Shown in pieces: positions 7,615-16,664 of a stretch of 64,000 nt of DNA. Each line of letters opens with the position of its first letter. Within the stretch, counting starts at the first letter, position 1. The position numbers were made by a program, and so were the translations under genes. The notes beneath the pieces were generated by a model that was not told the origin of the DNA, did not search any database, and was given only the letters and a program-made list of their open reading frames with translations. Origin of the DNA: an uncultured Gilliamella sp. (GTDB lineage Bacteria; Pseudomonadota; Gammaproteobacteria; Enterobacterales; Orbaceae); assembly GCA_945271295.1 (NCBI GenBank), contig CALYPG010000006.1, positions 59,058 through 123,057 of the forward strand, read 5' to 3'.

Positions 7615-8826
7615 ATGAGTGATCAAATCACTGATGCAAAACCCAGTTATTCTATTTATATTATTTGTGGTTTAGGCTTGTTTTTATCAACACTTGATAC
7701 TGGGATTATTAATTTAATTCTTAATTCACTAGCAATTAACTTTGCTACTTCATTAACGTTTATAGGTTTATCGGTCACTTTATATTTATTATTTTTAATT
7801 ATTTTGCTTATACCAAGTGGCTGGTTTGGTGATGTGTATGGGCAAAAAGCTGCGTTAATATTAGGTTTTTTGCTGTTTGCCATAACCTCGTTTTTAGCCG
7901 GATTCAGTGAATCAGCTTGGCAATTTATTTTAGCCAGATGTGGTCAAGGAATAGCTGCGGCATTATTACAGGCAAATTGTTTAGGATTAGCTGGAATACA
8001 ATCAACTAAACAAAAATTGCAATTGAATGCTGTAATTATGTTAGCTATTAGTATAGGACCAATATTGGGACCGAGTTTAAGTGGTTTTATTTTACAATAT
8101 TGGCAATGGCGACTACTATTTTTTATTAATATTCCTTTTTGTATTTTAGGTTTGGCAGTGACATTATCACTAGCTAAGTTACCTAACAGCAGGCACCGTG
8201 CCGATACTTTATTCTCTTTCGAGTTATTACTTCAGTCAACTATTAGGTATGTGGCAATTGGCAGTTTTATCTTTGGGTTTACTGCTGGGGTTATTTTTTC
8301 AGCTTTCCCAATTATATTGATTAGGGAAACTAATTATCCTATTGATATTATAGGCTTAATTAGTATGGCTTCGCCAGTTGGGGTAACTTTAAGTGTTTTA
8401 ATTAAAAAATTATTAGCTAACGATGTTAACCAAATAATCATGATCTATGCTTTACCAACAATGTTGCTGGCATTTACCTTATTTTGGGGCATAAGTTTAA
8501 ATATTTCAGCATGTGCATATATTGTAGCCGCTTTAGGTTACGGTATTGGTGGTGGATTATTGCAAAGTTCATTAATCCATGTAGCAATGCAACAACAGCC
8601 AGATAGACAATCTACGATTGGTGGAATGTTAAGACTGTGTCAAAATTTAGGCATTATTTTAGGTACCGAGTATGCTTTAGCCATTTTAGGCACCAATATA
8701 AGTAATGTTGATTTAGCACAAAAGGCAGAAATGTATCAACTATTGTGGGGATTGAATATCATAATACTAATCTGTATGTTTATTTATTCATTCAGATATA
8801 ATCAAAAGAGTAAAAATAACCAATAG
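7615..8826 (+). CDS. MFS transporter (drug efflux type)
   Basis: 403 residues with about 12 predicted membrane helices. The first loop has LDTGIINLIL, which resembles the LDxTIVNVALP motif of drug:proton antiporters, and PSGWFGDVYGQKAAL as motif A. GPILGPSLSGFI in helix 5 matches motif C of exporters. It lies divergent from an ArsR-type regulator, which suggests induction by a toxic compound. A GTAGGTAG segment precedes the ATG as a weak ribosome site. The substrate is unknown. Confidence 0.8.
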   Translation: MSDQITDAKPSYSIYIICGLGLFLSTLDTGIINLILNSLAINFATSLTFIGLSVTLYLLFLIILLIPSGWFGDVYGQKAALILGFLLFAITSFLAGFSESAWQFILARCGQGIAAALLQANCLGLAGIQSTKQKLQLNAVIMLAISIGPILGPSLSGFILQYWQWRLLFFINIPFCILGLAVTLSLAKLPNSRHRADTLFSFELLLQSTIRYVAIGSFIFGFTAGVIFSAFPIILIRETNYPIDIIGLISMASPVGVTLSVLIKKLLANDVNQIIMIYALPTMLLAFTLFWGISLNISACAYIVAALGYGIGGGLLQSSLIHVAMQQQPDRQSTIGGMLRLCQNLGIILGTEYALAILGTNISNVDLAQKAEMYQLLWGLNIIILICMFIYSFRYNQKSKNNQ

Positions 8827-8977
8827 CAGTGGGTTAGCTGTTGGCTAAAGTTGCTGATGTTTTGTAGCAAACAAGATCGAATTAAAAAGGCTAAATAATC
8901 GGCAAGGCCAATAAGCAGTACCTATTATAAATTAATCATGCATAGGTAAGTTAAATATAATAAGTATCTGCTTAATT

Positions 8978-10033
8978 TTAATTAATAGTGAGGAAATCAA
9001 TCACATTATCTACAAAAATTTTTCGTCCGTGTTCATTTTTATCAAGATGGACAAAATGCGTAGCTTTTGGGATCTCGACTAATTGTGCATTAGGTGCCTC
9101 ATTGATGATAGCTAAGGCATCTTCTTTACGGCTCCAAAAATCATTTTGTGAAAAGATCACTAACGTTGGCATAGTGAGATCTTTTGCTTGCCATTGACGT
9201 TTGCCAATTGCCAGTTCAAAGCTATCGGCCATTGCACCATTGGGCGAGCGGAATTGTGGGGGGGTATGGTTATAAGATTGTGGATCGGAGGCTAATGCTG
9301 CTTGTGCATAGGCTTGGCTCACTAAAGGATCGCGCCACAAATTTTTATCTTCTACAGTAATACTGTTATCCCATGCCGGGAACAGACTTTCTTGGGTATT
9401 GAGTTGATAACCACCTATGTGTGGATTAAGTTGGCCTGAATGTGCAGGATCGTCCAAAAAAGAAACTTTACCAAGTATTGGATGATTTTGTGTTGTGCCA
9501 TACAGTGAATTATAGATTACCAGTTTATTGACTGTTGCAGGATATTTAGTCGCATAAGCCGCAGACCAATGCCCACCGGTTGCCCATCCTAATAAATTGA
9601 CTTTAGACGAAGCTGACAATTGCATAATGTGATTAATGGCACAGGCAATATCAGCTACGGCTGAATCTGTTCTAATTAAGGGTGCGGATTGTGCTGCCGG
9701 CTGTGACATTGCAGTTGGTCTTGTCGATTGACCATATCCCCTGAGATCTAATAAATAGGTATCTATTCCTGCTTTAGCGAGTTCCTCTGCTAACGATCCT
9801 CCCGCAACGGGTAAATCAAAAGAGCCTATGGCTGGTACTCTGGCTCCATGAATTAAAAGTACTGGGGCGGGTTTATTAACATTTTTATTTGCTTTAAGCT
9901 TAATTTCTCTGATAAATAAGTGTTGCTTGTCAAAGCATGATTCAATATAAAAATCCTTTTTTTGTAATGTATTGGCACTAGTCATCGAAGTTAACCCTAA
10001 TAATGTAATGATAAAGAGTAAAAGTTTAGGCAT
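8978..10033 (-). CDS. Exported alpha/beta hydrolase fold protein
   Basis: 351 residues with a signal peptide (residues 1-20, cut after TSA-N). The fold signatures are visible: LLIHGARVP (oxyanion loop), DLRGYGQSTRP, and a C-terminal His in PKATHFVHLDK. The nucleophile elbow reads GWATGG, so Ala (codon GCA) sits where GxSxG proteins have Ser. The activity may be lost or may use another residue. It stands alone between convergent and divergent neighbours, so no pathway is indicated. The fold call is secure; the substrate is not. Confidence 0.75.
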   Translation of the reverse strand: MPKLLLFIITLLGLTSMTSANTLQKKDFYIESCFDKQHLFIREIKLKANKNVNKPAPVLLIHGARVPAIGSFDLPVAGGSLAEELAKAGIDTYLLDLRGYGQSTRPTAMSQPAAQSAPLIRTDSAVADIACAINHIMQLSASSKVNLLGWATGGHWSAAYATKYPATVNKLVIYNSLYGTTQNHPILGKVSFLDDPAHSGQLNPHIGGYQLNTQESLFPAWDNSITVEDKNLWRDPLVSQAYAQAALASDPQSYNHTPPQFRSPNGAMADSFELAIGKRQWQAKDLTMPTLVIFSQNDFWSRKEDALAIINEAPNAQLVEIPKATHFVHLDKNEHGRKIFVDNVIDFLTIN

Positions 10034-10499
10034 AAGTTAATATACAATGCTCTGTTAATTATAATCCAAGTTCAAAATTTGATTTAATTTGACAAAGATA
10101 AATGAACTGATATAAAAAAATCCGTAAAATTATTAAACTATGATTTATGGTAATTGTCATTAACCAAATAGAAGTTCAATTAACTGTTCTTTGCAATTGT
10201 ATGATGATTTCAGCAAATTTAGCTAATGTAATATTATATTTTTATAGGTTAATGTAGCTAATTGAACGATTGCAACTTTGCTGATGACAAAAAAACTAAA
10301 AGTAGGGATTTAGTTTAAACTTCAACATTCATACTCAGTAAAATATTTGTAAAGAACTTTCAGGAACACTATACGTTTCAATCTATAAAAGGGCTGTAGA
10401 TAAAGTTGAAAATAACAATTATTGTACAAATAACAAGATGATTTATTGTAATATAACATCAATTAAAGTTGAAAAATGTAAAATAAAAAATAACTGAAA
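10034..10499. other. AT-rich intergenic region without a recognised gene
   Basis: 466 bp between divergent genes. It must hold both promoters. Short AT dyads occur but none stands out against the base composition, and no open frame of interest or RNA gene was seen. Confidence 0.5.
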
Positions 10500-11189
10500 A
10501 TGAAAAAATTATTATTTTTATTGACTCTAGTATTAAGCTTCTCTGCTAGGGCAGAAAATCTAACCGCATATTATAATAGTGATAATGAAAAAATTGATAA
10601 GCCAGAAGGACTTACTCTTATTAAAAATAATCTATACCAAGATAAGGAAAATAATCTTTATTTTATGGCCGATTATATAAAACATTCTTCGTCTGATGAT
10701 GTCACTATTATTCCTAAAAAATTAGGTACCTTTTTACAAAAAGAAATATATGATAAAAATAGTGGTAGTTTAATTCCAATATCAAAAGTGATTGACATTG
10801 AAAGTTATCAAATGCTTGATGAACTTATTTTTAAGGATAAATATCATGTCTATTTTTATACCGGAACTGAATATTCGAATTATCCTTTTGTGATTGTTGA
10901 TGAGTTATTATCATCTAAAGATATAAGCATACTTGATGGTAGGTATTTAATAAGCAATAATCATGTTTATCATTATGGTGCGTATACCTACATAGCCGAA
11001 GTGAATAATGCTCAGGCTTCGACTTTTTCTGTATTTCGTTTAAATTATAAAGATGGAAAAAATAATCGCTATTTTATTATCGGAAAAGATAAAAACAGAT
11101 GTTATTTAGATGGCGAAGCCTTAGATAAAAACGCGATTGAGTCAATAAACGAAATAGCTTATCCGGCTATTTTATCTGGTTGTAATTAG
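10500..11189 (+). CDS. Exported DKNYY-like repeat protein
   Basis: 229 residues with a signal peptide (1-18, MKKLLFLLTLVLSFSARA). The mature part has repeated blocks in which a D/K-rich turn is followed by aromatic strands (YQDKENNLYFMADY, FKDKYHVYFYTG, GKDKNRCYLDG). This is the pattern of the DKNYY family of unknown function. The paralogous gene at 35644 has the same layout. It is followed by an MFS gene on the other strand. It is likely periplasmic or outer-membrane associated; no enzyme motif is visible. Confidence 0.6.
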   Translation: MKKLLFLLTLVLSFSARAENLTAYYNSDNEKIDKPEGLTLIKNNLYQDKENNLYFMADYIKHSSSDDVTIIPKKLGTFLQKEIYDKNSGSLIPISKVIDIESYQMLDELIFKDKYHVYFYTGTEYSNYPFVIVDELLSSKDISILDGRYLISNNHVYHYGAYTYIAEVNNAQASTFSVFRLNYKDGKNNRYFIIGKDKNRCYLDGEALDKNAIESINEIAYPAILSGCN

Positions 11190-11237
11190 TAAAATAAAAT
11201 CAAAAAACGATTTATTATATTTATCTTTATTAATCAA

Positions 11238-12389
11238 TTAAATTTTTTTGCTTTTTAAAATTAACCAAAAAGGTATTAATAATAAGCCAATATAGATGGT
11301 AAATAGCATTCGGTATTGCATTATGTTTAATATGAAACTGCCTAAATAAGTTCCTATACCGCCACCACCAAAGATAGCCACGCCAATGAGTCCGGACGAT
11401 AAGCCTTTATTGTCTCCTGCAAGTTCAAGGGCTTTACTCGCTAAGATCGATTGAACTAATATATAGCCAATGCCAAGTAATATTGTTGCTAGATAAGCTA
11501 ATATAACACTATTACAGCAATATAATAATAACGATGTTAACGAGCAACTCAAACCTAAAATAACGATATTTTGCGAGGTAATATTTTTTAAAAAAATTCT
11601 ATTGATAAAACCGGTAAAAAAACAAGCTAAACCAAATAACATTAGTCCCAGACCGATATACTTATAATCGATAGCCAGCGATTTGAAAAAATACGAGCCG
11701 ATAAAAGAATAACTGCCTAGTACTATAAATCCATTACAAAAAGCTAGAAAATATACCGTTAATAAGGCTTTATTTTTCAGTAATAGAATAGTTGTAGGGA
11801 TGAAATTTGATTTTGCTATGTTTTTCGGACTAGTTGGTAAGCTGAAAATTGTCATAAAAGATAAAAGGGATAATATAGAAAATATTAGAAATATATTTCG
11901 CCAAGTGCTAATTTCTATTAACCAACCACCAATTCCCGAACTCAATCCTTGCCCTAAAAAAATCAAACCCAGAAAAATACCAACTAGTTTGGCTAAAACT
12001 TCATTTTTATATAATTCACCTAAAATACCAAGTGAGACGGCGACAATGCCAGCAGCAAATAGTCCTGTAATAAATCTATAAATGGTTAGCAATAGCAAAT
12101 TTGGTGCAAAAGAACAAAGCAGGGTGGCAAGTGATAATAACAACATTAAGGCCAGTAATATATTTTTTCTACCATATTTGTCACTATAATATCCATAAAA
12201 AGGCTGTAGTAAACCATAAGGAAGCAAATAAGCTGTAAGCACGATACTAACTTGTGAGATGGTAAGTCCAAAGTCAGCTGCAATATTTGGCAATAAAAGT
12301 GAAGCGACCCAATTGTCAGCGGCAGAAATGAATCCTGTCAAACCAATAAGCATTACCACCCCATAATTTTTGATAAAGTTCATCTGCAA
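11238..12389 (-). CDS. MFS transporter (12-helix, Bcr/CflA-like)
   Basis: 383 residues, nearly all hydrophobic helices. The first loop reads PFYGYYSDKYGRKNILL, a textbook motif A, and helix 1 has DNWVASLLLPNIAADFGL. The alternative start two codons later (MNFIKNY) is equally possible; a GGAAG lies about 6-7 bp before the first ATG. It is upstream of a decayed AraC remnant and a LysR gene, neither clearly tied to it. It probably exports small molecules; the substrate is unknown. Confidence 0.75.
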   Translation of the reverse strand: MQMNFIKNYGVVMLIGLTGFISAADNWVASLLLPNIAADFGLTISQVSIVLTAYLLPYGLLQPFYGYYSDKYGRKNILLALMLLLSLATLLCSFAPNLLLLTIYRFITGLFAAGIVAVSLGILGELYKNEVLAKLVGIFLGLIFLGQGLSSGIGGWLIEISTWRNIFLIFSILSLLSFMTIFSLPTSPKNIAKSNFIPTTILLLKNKALLTVYFLAFCNGFIVLGSYSFIGSYFFKSLAIDYKYIGLGLMLFGLACFFTGFINRIFLKNITSQNIVILGLSCSLTSLLLYCCNSVILAYLATILLGIGYILVQSILASKALELAGDNKGLSSGLIGVAIFGGGGIGTYLGSFILNIMQYRMLFTIYIGLLLIPFWLILKSKKI

Positions 12390-12469
12390 ACTTCCAGCGT
12401 GTTAACTAAATTAAAAATAATACTCTTATATTTGATTGAAAACACTTATTTAATTAATAATAGACTCGC

Positions 12470-12535
12470 TTAGCCAACTTGAAAAGCTACCGTTTTAACA
12501 TCTTTACCTTCTACTAGCATTAAGCGTTCACTGGT
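12470..12535 (-). pseudogene. Remnant of an AraC-family regulator
   Basis: The minus-strand frame reads SERLMLVEGKDVKTVAFQVG and then a stop. This is the signature of the second helix-turn-helix of AraC/YqhC-type regulators, in which AFQVGY is followed by the lost SPSQFSREY. Upstream sequence to about 12610 is open in another frame but not recognisable. It is a short scrap, so the call rests on this one motif. Confidence 0.5.
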
Positions 12536-12639
12536 GAAAATTGGCTGTTAAATGAGAGTAACATGCTGCCGCGAGCAACCGAATACATAATTAAGGCAAT
12601 TTGTTGCATAAAATAGGCATTTTTATCGCTTTTAAGGTA

Positions 12640-13521
12640 TTAATATTTTAATGCATCAACAACGAGTTTGAATACGTTTGAGTGGCCTTGACGACTAGGG
12701 TAATAAATATAAAAAGAATCGTAGCTAATAGCAAATTCAGTTAATAATTCAACTAGTTGACCGCTGGCTAATTCGTTTTCTACATCGGGCCGGCCTAACC
12801 ATGAAATGCCTAAACCATCTAAGACGGCTTGCTTACGCACACTACTATTAATTTTAAATTGTGAGTGTGGTTGGTATTTTACTATTTTGCCATTTTCAAT
12901 AAATTCCCACGTTAATTCAGTGCCATGTTGGGCAGAAATTTGCATACCTACCAGGCGGTGATTATTTAAATCTGTAATTTGTTTAGGTTGATCTTTACCG
13001 ACTAAATAGCTAGGGCTAGCCACTAATGCCATTTTTAGCGGGGCCGATATTTTGACCGCAATCATTTCTTTGGCAAGATCGTTACCTAAACGGCATCCCA
13101 TATCAAAGCCTTGTTTGACGATGTCTGCCCAACTATTGTCAGCTTGAATTTCGATTTTAATTTGTGGATATTTGGGTAAAAAATCACGCAATTTAGGATA
13201 GATAATGTGTTCAATGGCAAAATCTGGGGCATTAATTTTAATAGTGCCGGTAGGCGTATCTAGATAACTATTTAATGCATTAACTTCTTGATTAATAGAG
13301 TTAAATAGTGGGGAAATTTGTTGGTAAAGTTGTTTGCCTGCCTCAGTGAGTGAGACATTACGGGTAGAACGATTAAATAAACGTAAATTTAAGCGACTTT
13401 CTAATTTGCGCATGCTGTGGCTCACCGCAGAAGAGGAAATTCCAAGCTGCTTACCGGCTTTTACAAAATTACCGGTTTGGGCAATAGTAATAAAGTAATT
13501 CAATTCATTGAAGTTATACAT
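12640..13521 (-). CDS. LysR-family transcriptional regulator
   Basis: 293 residues from ATG 13521 (MYNFNELNYF). An upstream in-frame ATG at 13536 would add five residues, and neither has a strong ribosome site. The N-terminal helix-turn-helix is at about 5-62 (QTGNFVKAGKQLGISSSAVS), then comes a substrate domain with the usual PDFAIEHIIYPKLRDFL and GISWLGRPDV segments. It is divergent from the oxidoreductase operon starting at 13703 and so very likely controls it. The inducer is unknown. Confidence 0.85.
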   Translation of the reverse strand: MYNFNELNYFITIAQTGNFVKAGKQLGISSSAVSHSMRKLESRLNLRLFNRSTRNVSLTEAGKQLYQQISPLFNSINQEVNALNSYLDTPTGTIKINAPDFAIEHIIYPKLRDFLPKYPQIKIEIQADNSWADIVKQGFDMGCRLGNDLAKEMIAVKISAPLKMALVASPSYLVGKDQPKQITDLNNHRLVGMQISAQHGTELTWEFIENGKIVKYQPHSQFKINSSVRKQAVLDGLGISWLGRPDVENELASGQLVELLTEFAISYDSFYIYYPSRQGHSNVFKLVVDALKY

Positions 13522-13702
13522 AATATGTAAGGCCATTATTGAATTTTATTCATCATACTATAAAACAATAACTAATTTATCTCAATAAAGGGAATGTCTA
13601 GAATAACTGTCAACGATTAGTTAGTTTAAGCAATATGATTGCTACCTAATCATCTAAAAAAATGAATTATCTCCATATAAACAGCGACAATTGAGGTTAA
13701 TA

Positions 13703-14521
13703 ATGTCTAAACAAGTGATTGTTTTGAGTGGTGCTGGTGCGATTGGTATAGCTATTGCCAGGCGCATTGCCGTAGGTAAACAATTGGTGTTAGCCGATGT
13801 CAACATAGCCAATGCGGAAAAGCAAGCCCAAGAACTGCGTAATGCCGGATTTGCTGTGCATACCATTGGTTGTGATGTATCAAATCCAGACGATGTTAAT
13901 AACTTAGTCGATTTTGCAGTTAAACTTGGCGATATTATGGGACTGGTTAATACTGCTGGTTTATCGCCATCACAAGCATCGGCTAAACGCTTATTTGCCG
14001 TTGATCTATATGGCACGGCGCTGTTATTAGATTCCTTTGCTGACGTGATGGCAAAAGGCAGTAGTGCGTTAGTGATCGGTTCGCAATCGGCCCATCGGTT
14101 AGAACCGTTACCGATTGAACAAACCAAAGCACTAGCATTAACACCTACCGAAGATTTACTTAAGTTACCCTTTATTCAAGCAATTGATGACAGTTTAACG
14201 GCCTATCAACTTTCTAAACGCGGTAATGCTTTGCGCGTGCAAGCGCAAGCAGTGAAATGGGGGCATCGTGGTGCCAGAATAAACTGTATTAGTGCGGGTA
14301 TTATTCATACTCCTCTTGCTAATGACGAGCTTAATGGTGAACGTAAACAATTTTACCGTAATATGCTTAAAAATTTACCGGTGGGGCGCGGTGGGTCACC
14401 CGATGAAGTTGCCAATCTGGCGGAACTGATTATGTCCGAAAAAGGCGCTTATATTACTGGCAGTGATTTTTTAATTGATGGTGGTGCCACGGCAAAATTC
14501 TGGTGGGATCAAGCTGACTAA
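13703..14521 (+). CDS. Short-chain dehydrogenase/reductase
   Basis: 272 residues. The dinucleotide-binding site is SGAGAIGIAIARRIA near the N-terminus and the catalytic pair is YxxxK in YQLSKRGNALR (about residue 170), with Ser in VIGSQSAHR. The C-terminal cap has DFLIDGGATAKFW. The start at 13703 is chosen over TTG 13691 because GAGG lies six bases before it. It is the first gene of a four-gene run with a CMD-like protein, an aldo-keto reductase and a cupin. The insertion between the Ser and Tyr (LEPLPIEQTKALALTPTEDL) is longer than usual. The substrate is unknown. Confidence 0.85.
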   Translation: MSKQVIVLSGAGAIGIAIARRIAVGKQLVLADVNIANAEKQAQELRNAGFAVHTIGCDVSNPDDVNNLVDFAVKLGDIMGLVNTAGLSPSQASAKRLFAVDLYGTALLLDSFADVMAKGSSALVIGSQSAHRLEPLPIEQTKALALTPTEDLLKLPFIQAIDDSLTAYQLSKRGNALRVQAQAVKWGHRGARINCISAGIIHTPLANDELNGERKQFYRNMLKNLPVGRGGSPDEVANLAELIMSEKGAYITGSDFLIDGGATAKFWWDQAD

Positions 14522-14557
14522 TTGAGTTTAAGCTTAATAAGTAATTAAGGAATAAAA

Positions 14558-14878
14558 ATGAACAAGGTAACCGCAGGTAGAGATGTTTTGGGCGATTTTG
14601 CCCCAAAGTTTGCACAACTTAATGATGATGTATTATTTGGTGAAGTGTGGTCACGCGAAAAGCAGCTTGCTAAACGAGACCGAAGTATGATCACAGTAAC
14701 CGCTTTGTTAGCCAGTGGTATTTTAGATAGTTCTTTGCAATATCATTTGCAAACAGCTAAAGACAATGGCATAACTAAACAAGAGATTGCTGAAGTGATT
14801 ACCCATGTAGCCTTTTATATTGGTTGGCCAAAAGCCTGGGCTGCTTTTCGTTTTGCTAAAGATATTTGGACTGATTAA
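14558..14878 (+). CDS. Carboxymuconolactone decarboxylase-family protein
   Basis: 106 residues with the AhpD/CMD fold pattern SREKQLAKRDRSMITVTALL, then YHLQTAKDNGITKQEIAEVI, then HVAFYIGWPKAWAAF. It has no CxxC pair, so it is of the gamma-CMD-like kind and not a thiol peroxidase partner. It has a ribosome site TAAGGA and lies 36 bp behind the SDR. Such proteins often sit with SDR, AKR and cupin genes in one operon, as here, without a proven reaction. Confidence 0.8.
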   Translation: MNKVTAGRDVLGDFAPKFAQLNDDVLFGEVWSREKQLAKRDRSMITVTALLASGILDSSLQYHLQTAKDNGITKQEIAEVITHVAFYIGWPKAWAAFRFAKDIWTD

Positions 14879-14902
14879 TAGATTTTAAAAAGTGGAGATT
14901 AT

Positions 14903-15865
14903 ATGAACTACGTAAAACTTGGTAATTCTAATATTACTGTATCCAATTTTTGTTTGGGATGTATGAGCTTTGGTGATCCGGCAAGTAAAATGCATGCATG
15001 GACGCTTAACCCAACTGAAACCGAAACCATTATTAAACATGCATTAGATCTAGGTATTAACTTTTTTGATACTGCCAATACCTACTCTAATGGAACCAGT
15101 GAAGAATATGTTGGACGGGCACTAAAAAACAATATTGCGCGCGAAAAAGTCATATTAGCAACCAAAGTCTATTTTAATGAAGGGCATCTTTCCAAACAGG
15201 CAATAGCAAAAGAAATTAACGACTCACTTAAACGCCTTGGTACTGATTATGTCGATCTTTATATTATTCATCGTTTTGATTATAACACCCCGATTGAAGA
15301 AACCATGGAAGCGTTAGATAAGTTAGTCAAAGCAGGCAAAGTCCGTGCGTTAGGCGCATCAGCCATGTATGGCTATCAGTTTTTTAATCTCCAGCTTGCA
15401 GCTGAAAAGGGCGGTTGGACACCATTTGTTTCCATGCAAAATCATTACAATTTGTTATATCGCGAAGATGAGCGTGAACTTATTCCTATTTGTAAACAAT
15501 ATCATGTTGCACTAACTCCATATAGTCCTTTAGCCGCTGGCAGACTTTCTCGTTTAAATTGGCAAACTGATACTTTACGCAGCAAGACAGATAAAGTCGC
15601 TATTGCTAAGTATGATGGTACGCAAAAGAATGATAGCAATATAGCACTAAGAGTACATGAACTGGCTGAAAAATATGGTGCTAGCATGACACAAATTGCG
15701 TTAGCTTGGCAATTTGCCAAAGGTGTGACTTCACCAATTATTGGCGCCACTAAAACAAAATATCTTGATGATGCAATTGGCGCACTCAAGATAAAATTAA
15801 CTCAGGAAGATATTAATTATCTTGAAGAATTGTATTTGCCCCATCGCATTATGGGCGCTATTTAA
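14903..15865 (+). CDS. Aldo/keto reductase
   Basis: 320 residues with a complete catalytic set: Asp and Tyr in FFDTANTYSNG (about residues 54-60), Lys in LATKVYF, His in YIIHRFD. NADPH-binding elements are near the C-terminus (SPIIGATKTKYLDDAI). It resembles the YajO/tyrosine auxotrophy-suppressor type of AKR. A GGAG lies before the ATG and the gap from the previous gene is 24 bp. It reduces aldehydes or ketones with NADPH; the natural substrate is not shown. Confidence 0.85.
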   Translation: MNYVKLGNSNITVSNFCLGCMSFGDPASKMHAWTLNPTETETIIKHALDLGINFFDTANTYSNGTSEEYVGRALKNNIAREKVILATKVYFNEGHLSKQAIAKEINDSLKRLGTDYVDLYIIHRFDYNTPIEETMEALDKLVKAGKVRALGASAMYGYQFFNLQLAAEKGGWTPFVSMQNHYNLLYREDERELIPICKQYHVALTPYSPLAAGRLSRLNWQTDTLRSKTDKVAIAKYDGTQKNDSNIALRVHELAEKYGASMTQIALAWQFAKGVTSPIIGATKTKYLDDAIGALKIKLTQEDINYLEELYLPHRIMGAI

Positions 15866-15893
15866 CTATTTGTTAATATTAAGGATAATTAAT

Positions 15894-16331
15894 ATGAAAA
15901 TAATCGACAAAACTGAATTTGCCAAGGCAGATATATTTGGAGTAGGAGAACTTAATACCGCCTATGCTAACTATTTTATTGGTCATTCCTTTCTTAAACC
16001 GTTAATCGATCCAGCCAATATATCCTTATTTCTAGCTAATGTAACTTTCGAACCGGGTTGCAGGAACAATTGGCATATCCATCATGCCAGCAAAGGTGGT
16101 GGGCAAATTTTGTTATGCACCGCCGGCAGTGGTTGGTATCAAGAACAGGGTAAACAGGCAGTTAGTTTACAACCGGGCTTTGTTATTGTCATACCGCCAG
16201 AAGTCAAGCACTGGCATGGTGCTAAAGTCGATTCTTGGTTTAGTCACATTGCTATAGAAGTCCCGGGAGAAGATTTACGTAATGAGTGGTGTGAGCCAGT
16301 GTCGGAACAAGAATACCAGCAATTGAAGTAA
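15894..16331 (+). CDS. Cupin-domain protein
   Basis: 145 residues from ATG 15894, preceded by AAGGA; an upstream in-frame start at 15822 lies inside the aldo-keto reductase and is rejected. The two cupin motifs are visible: NWHIHHASKGGGQILLCTAG (metal-binding His pair) and PPEVKHWHGAKVDSWF (third His). It is a single-domain metal-binding barrel, perhaps an isomerase or decarboxylase. It closes the SDR-CMD-AKR operon and is likely co-regulated by the LysR at 12640. Confidence 0.85.
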   Translation: MKIIDKTEFAKADIFGVGELNTAYANYFIGHSFLKPLIDPANISLFLANVTFEPGCRNNWHIHHASKGGGQILLCTAGSGWYQEQGKQAVSLQPGFVIVIPPEVKHWHGAKVDSWFSHIAIEVPGEDLRNEWCEPVSEQEYQQLK

Positions 16332-16600
16332 AGTTGTTATGTTTAGCAGTTCGCAGGTATTAAATTATTTTATTATTAATAATTAGTACAACTACAAAAC
16401 ATTCTAAATATAAAATGAAATAGTATTTAAGTTGATATATAAAAATGATAACAAGTAATGTAGCTTTCAGCCTGTGCTATTAATATTCAAACGTATAGTA
16501 TTCCTGAAACATCTTTACAAATATCTATCTAGTAATATATCAATTAACCTAATATAGATTGTGTAATTTCATATAAGTTAAAACCGTTAGAAATATAAAA

Positions 16601-16630
16601 CTAACAAGATACTAAAAAATATCTTGTTAG
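16601..16630. terminator. Bidirectional terminator between cupin and hypothetical gene
   Basis: CTAACAAGATA and TATCTTGTTAG form a perfect 11-bp stem around an 8-base A-rich loop, with T-rich sequence on both sides. It is located between converging genes. The remainder of the 16332-16664 gap shows nothing else. Confidence 0.75.
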
Positions 16631-16664
16631 CAAAAATTCCTTTTTTATGGTAATTAAATAAATG

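Noticed and set aside
11800..12081. Plus-strand frame inside the MFS gene
   Set aside because: It is the shadow of a well-supported membrane protein on the other strand.
13654..14127. Minus-strand 157-codon frame over the SDR gene
   Set aside because: The plus-strand SDR has complete cofactor and catalytic motifs; the reverse frame has none.
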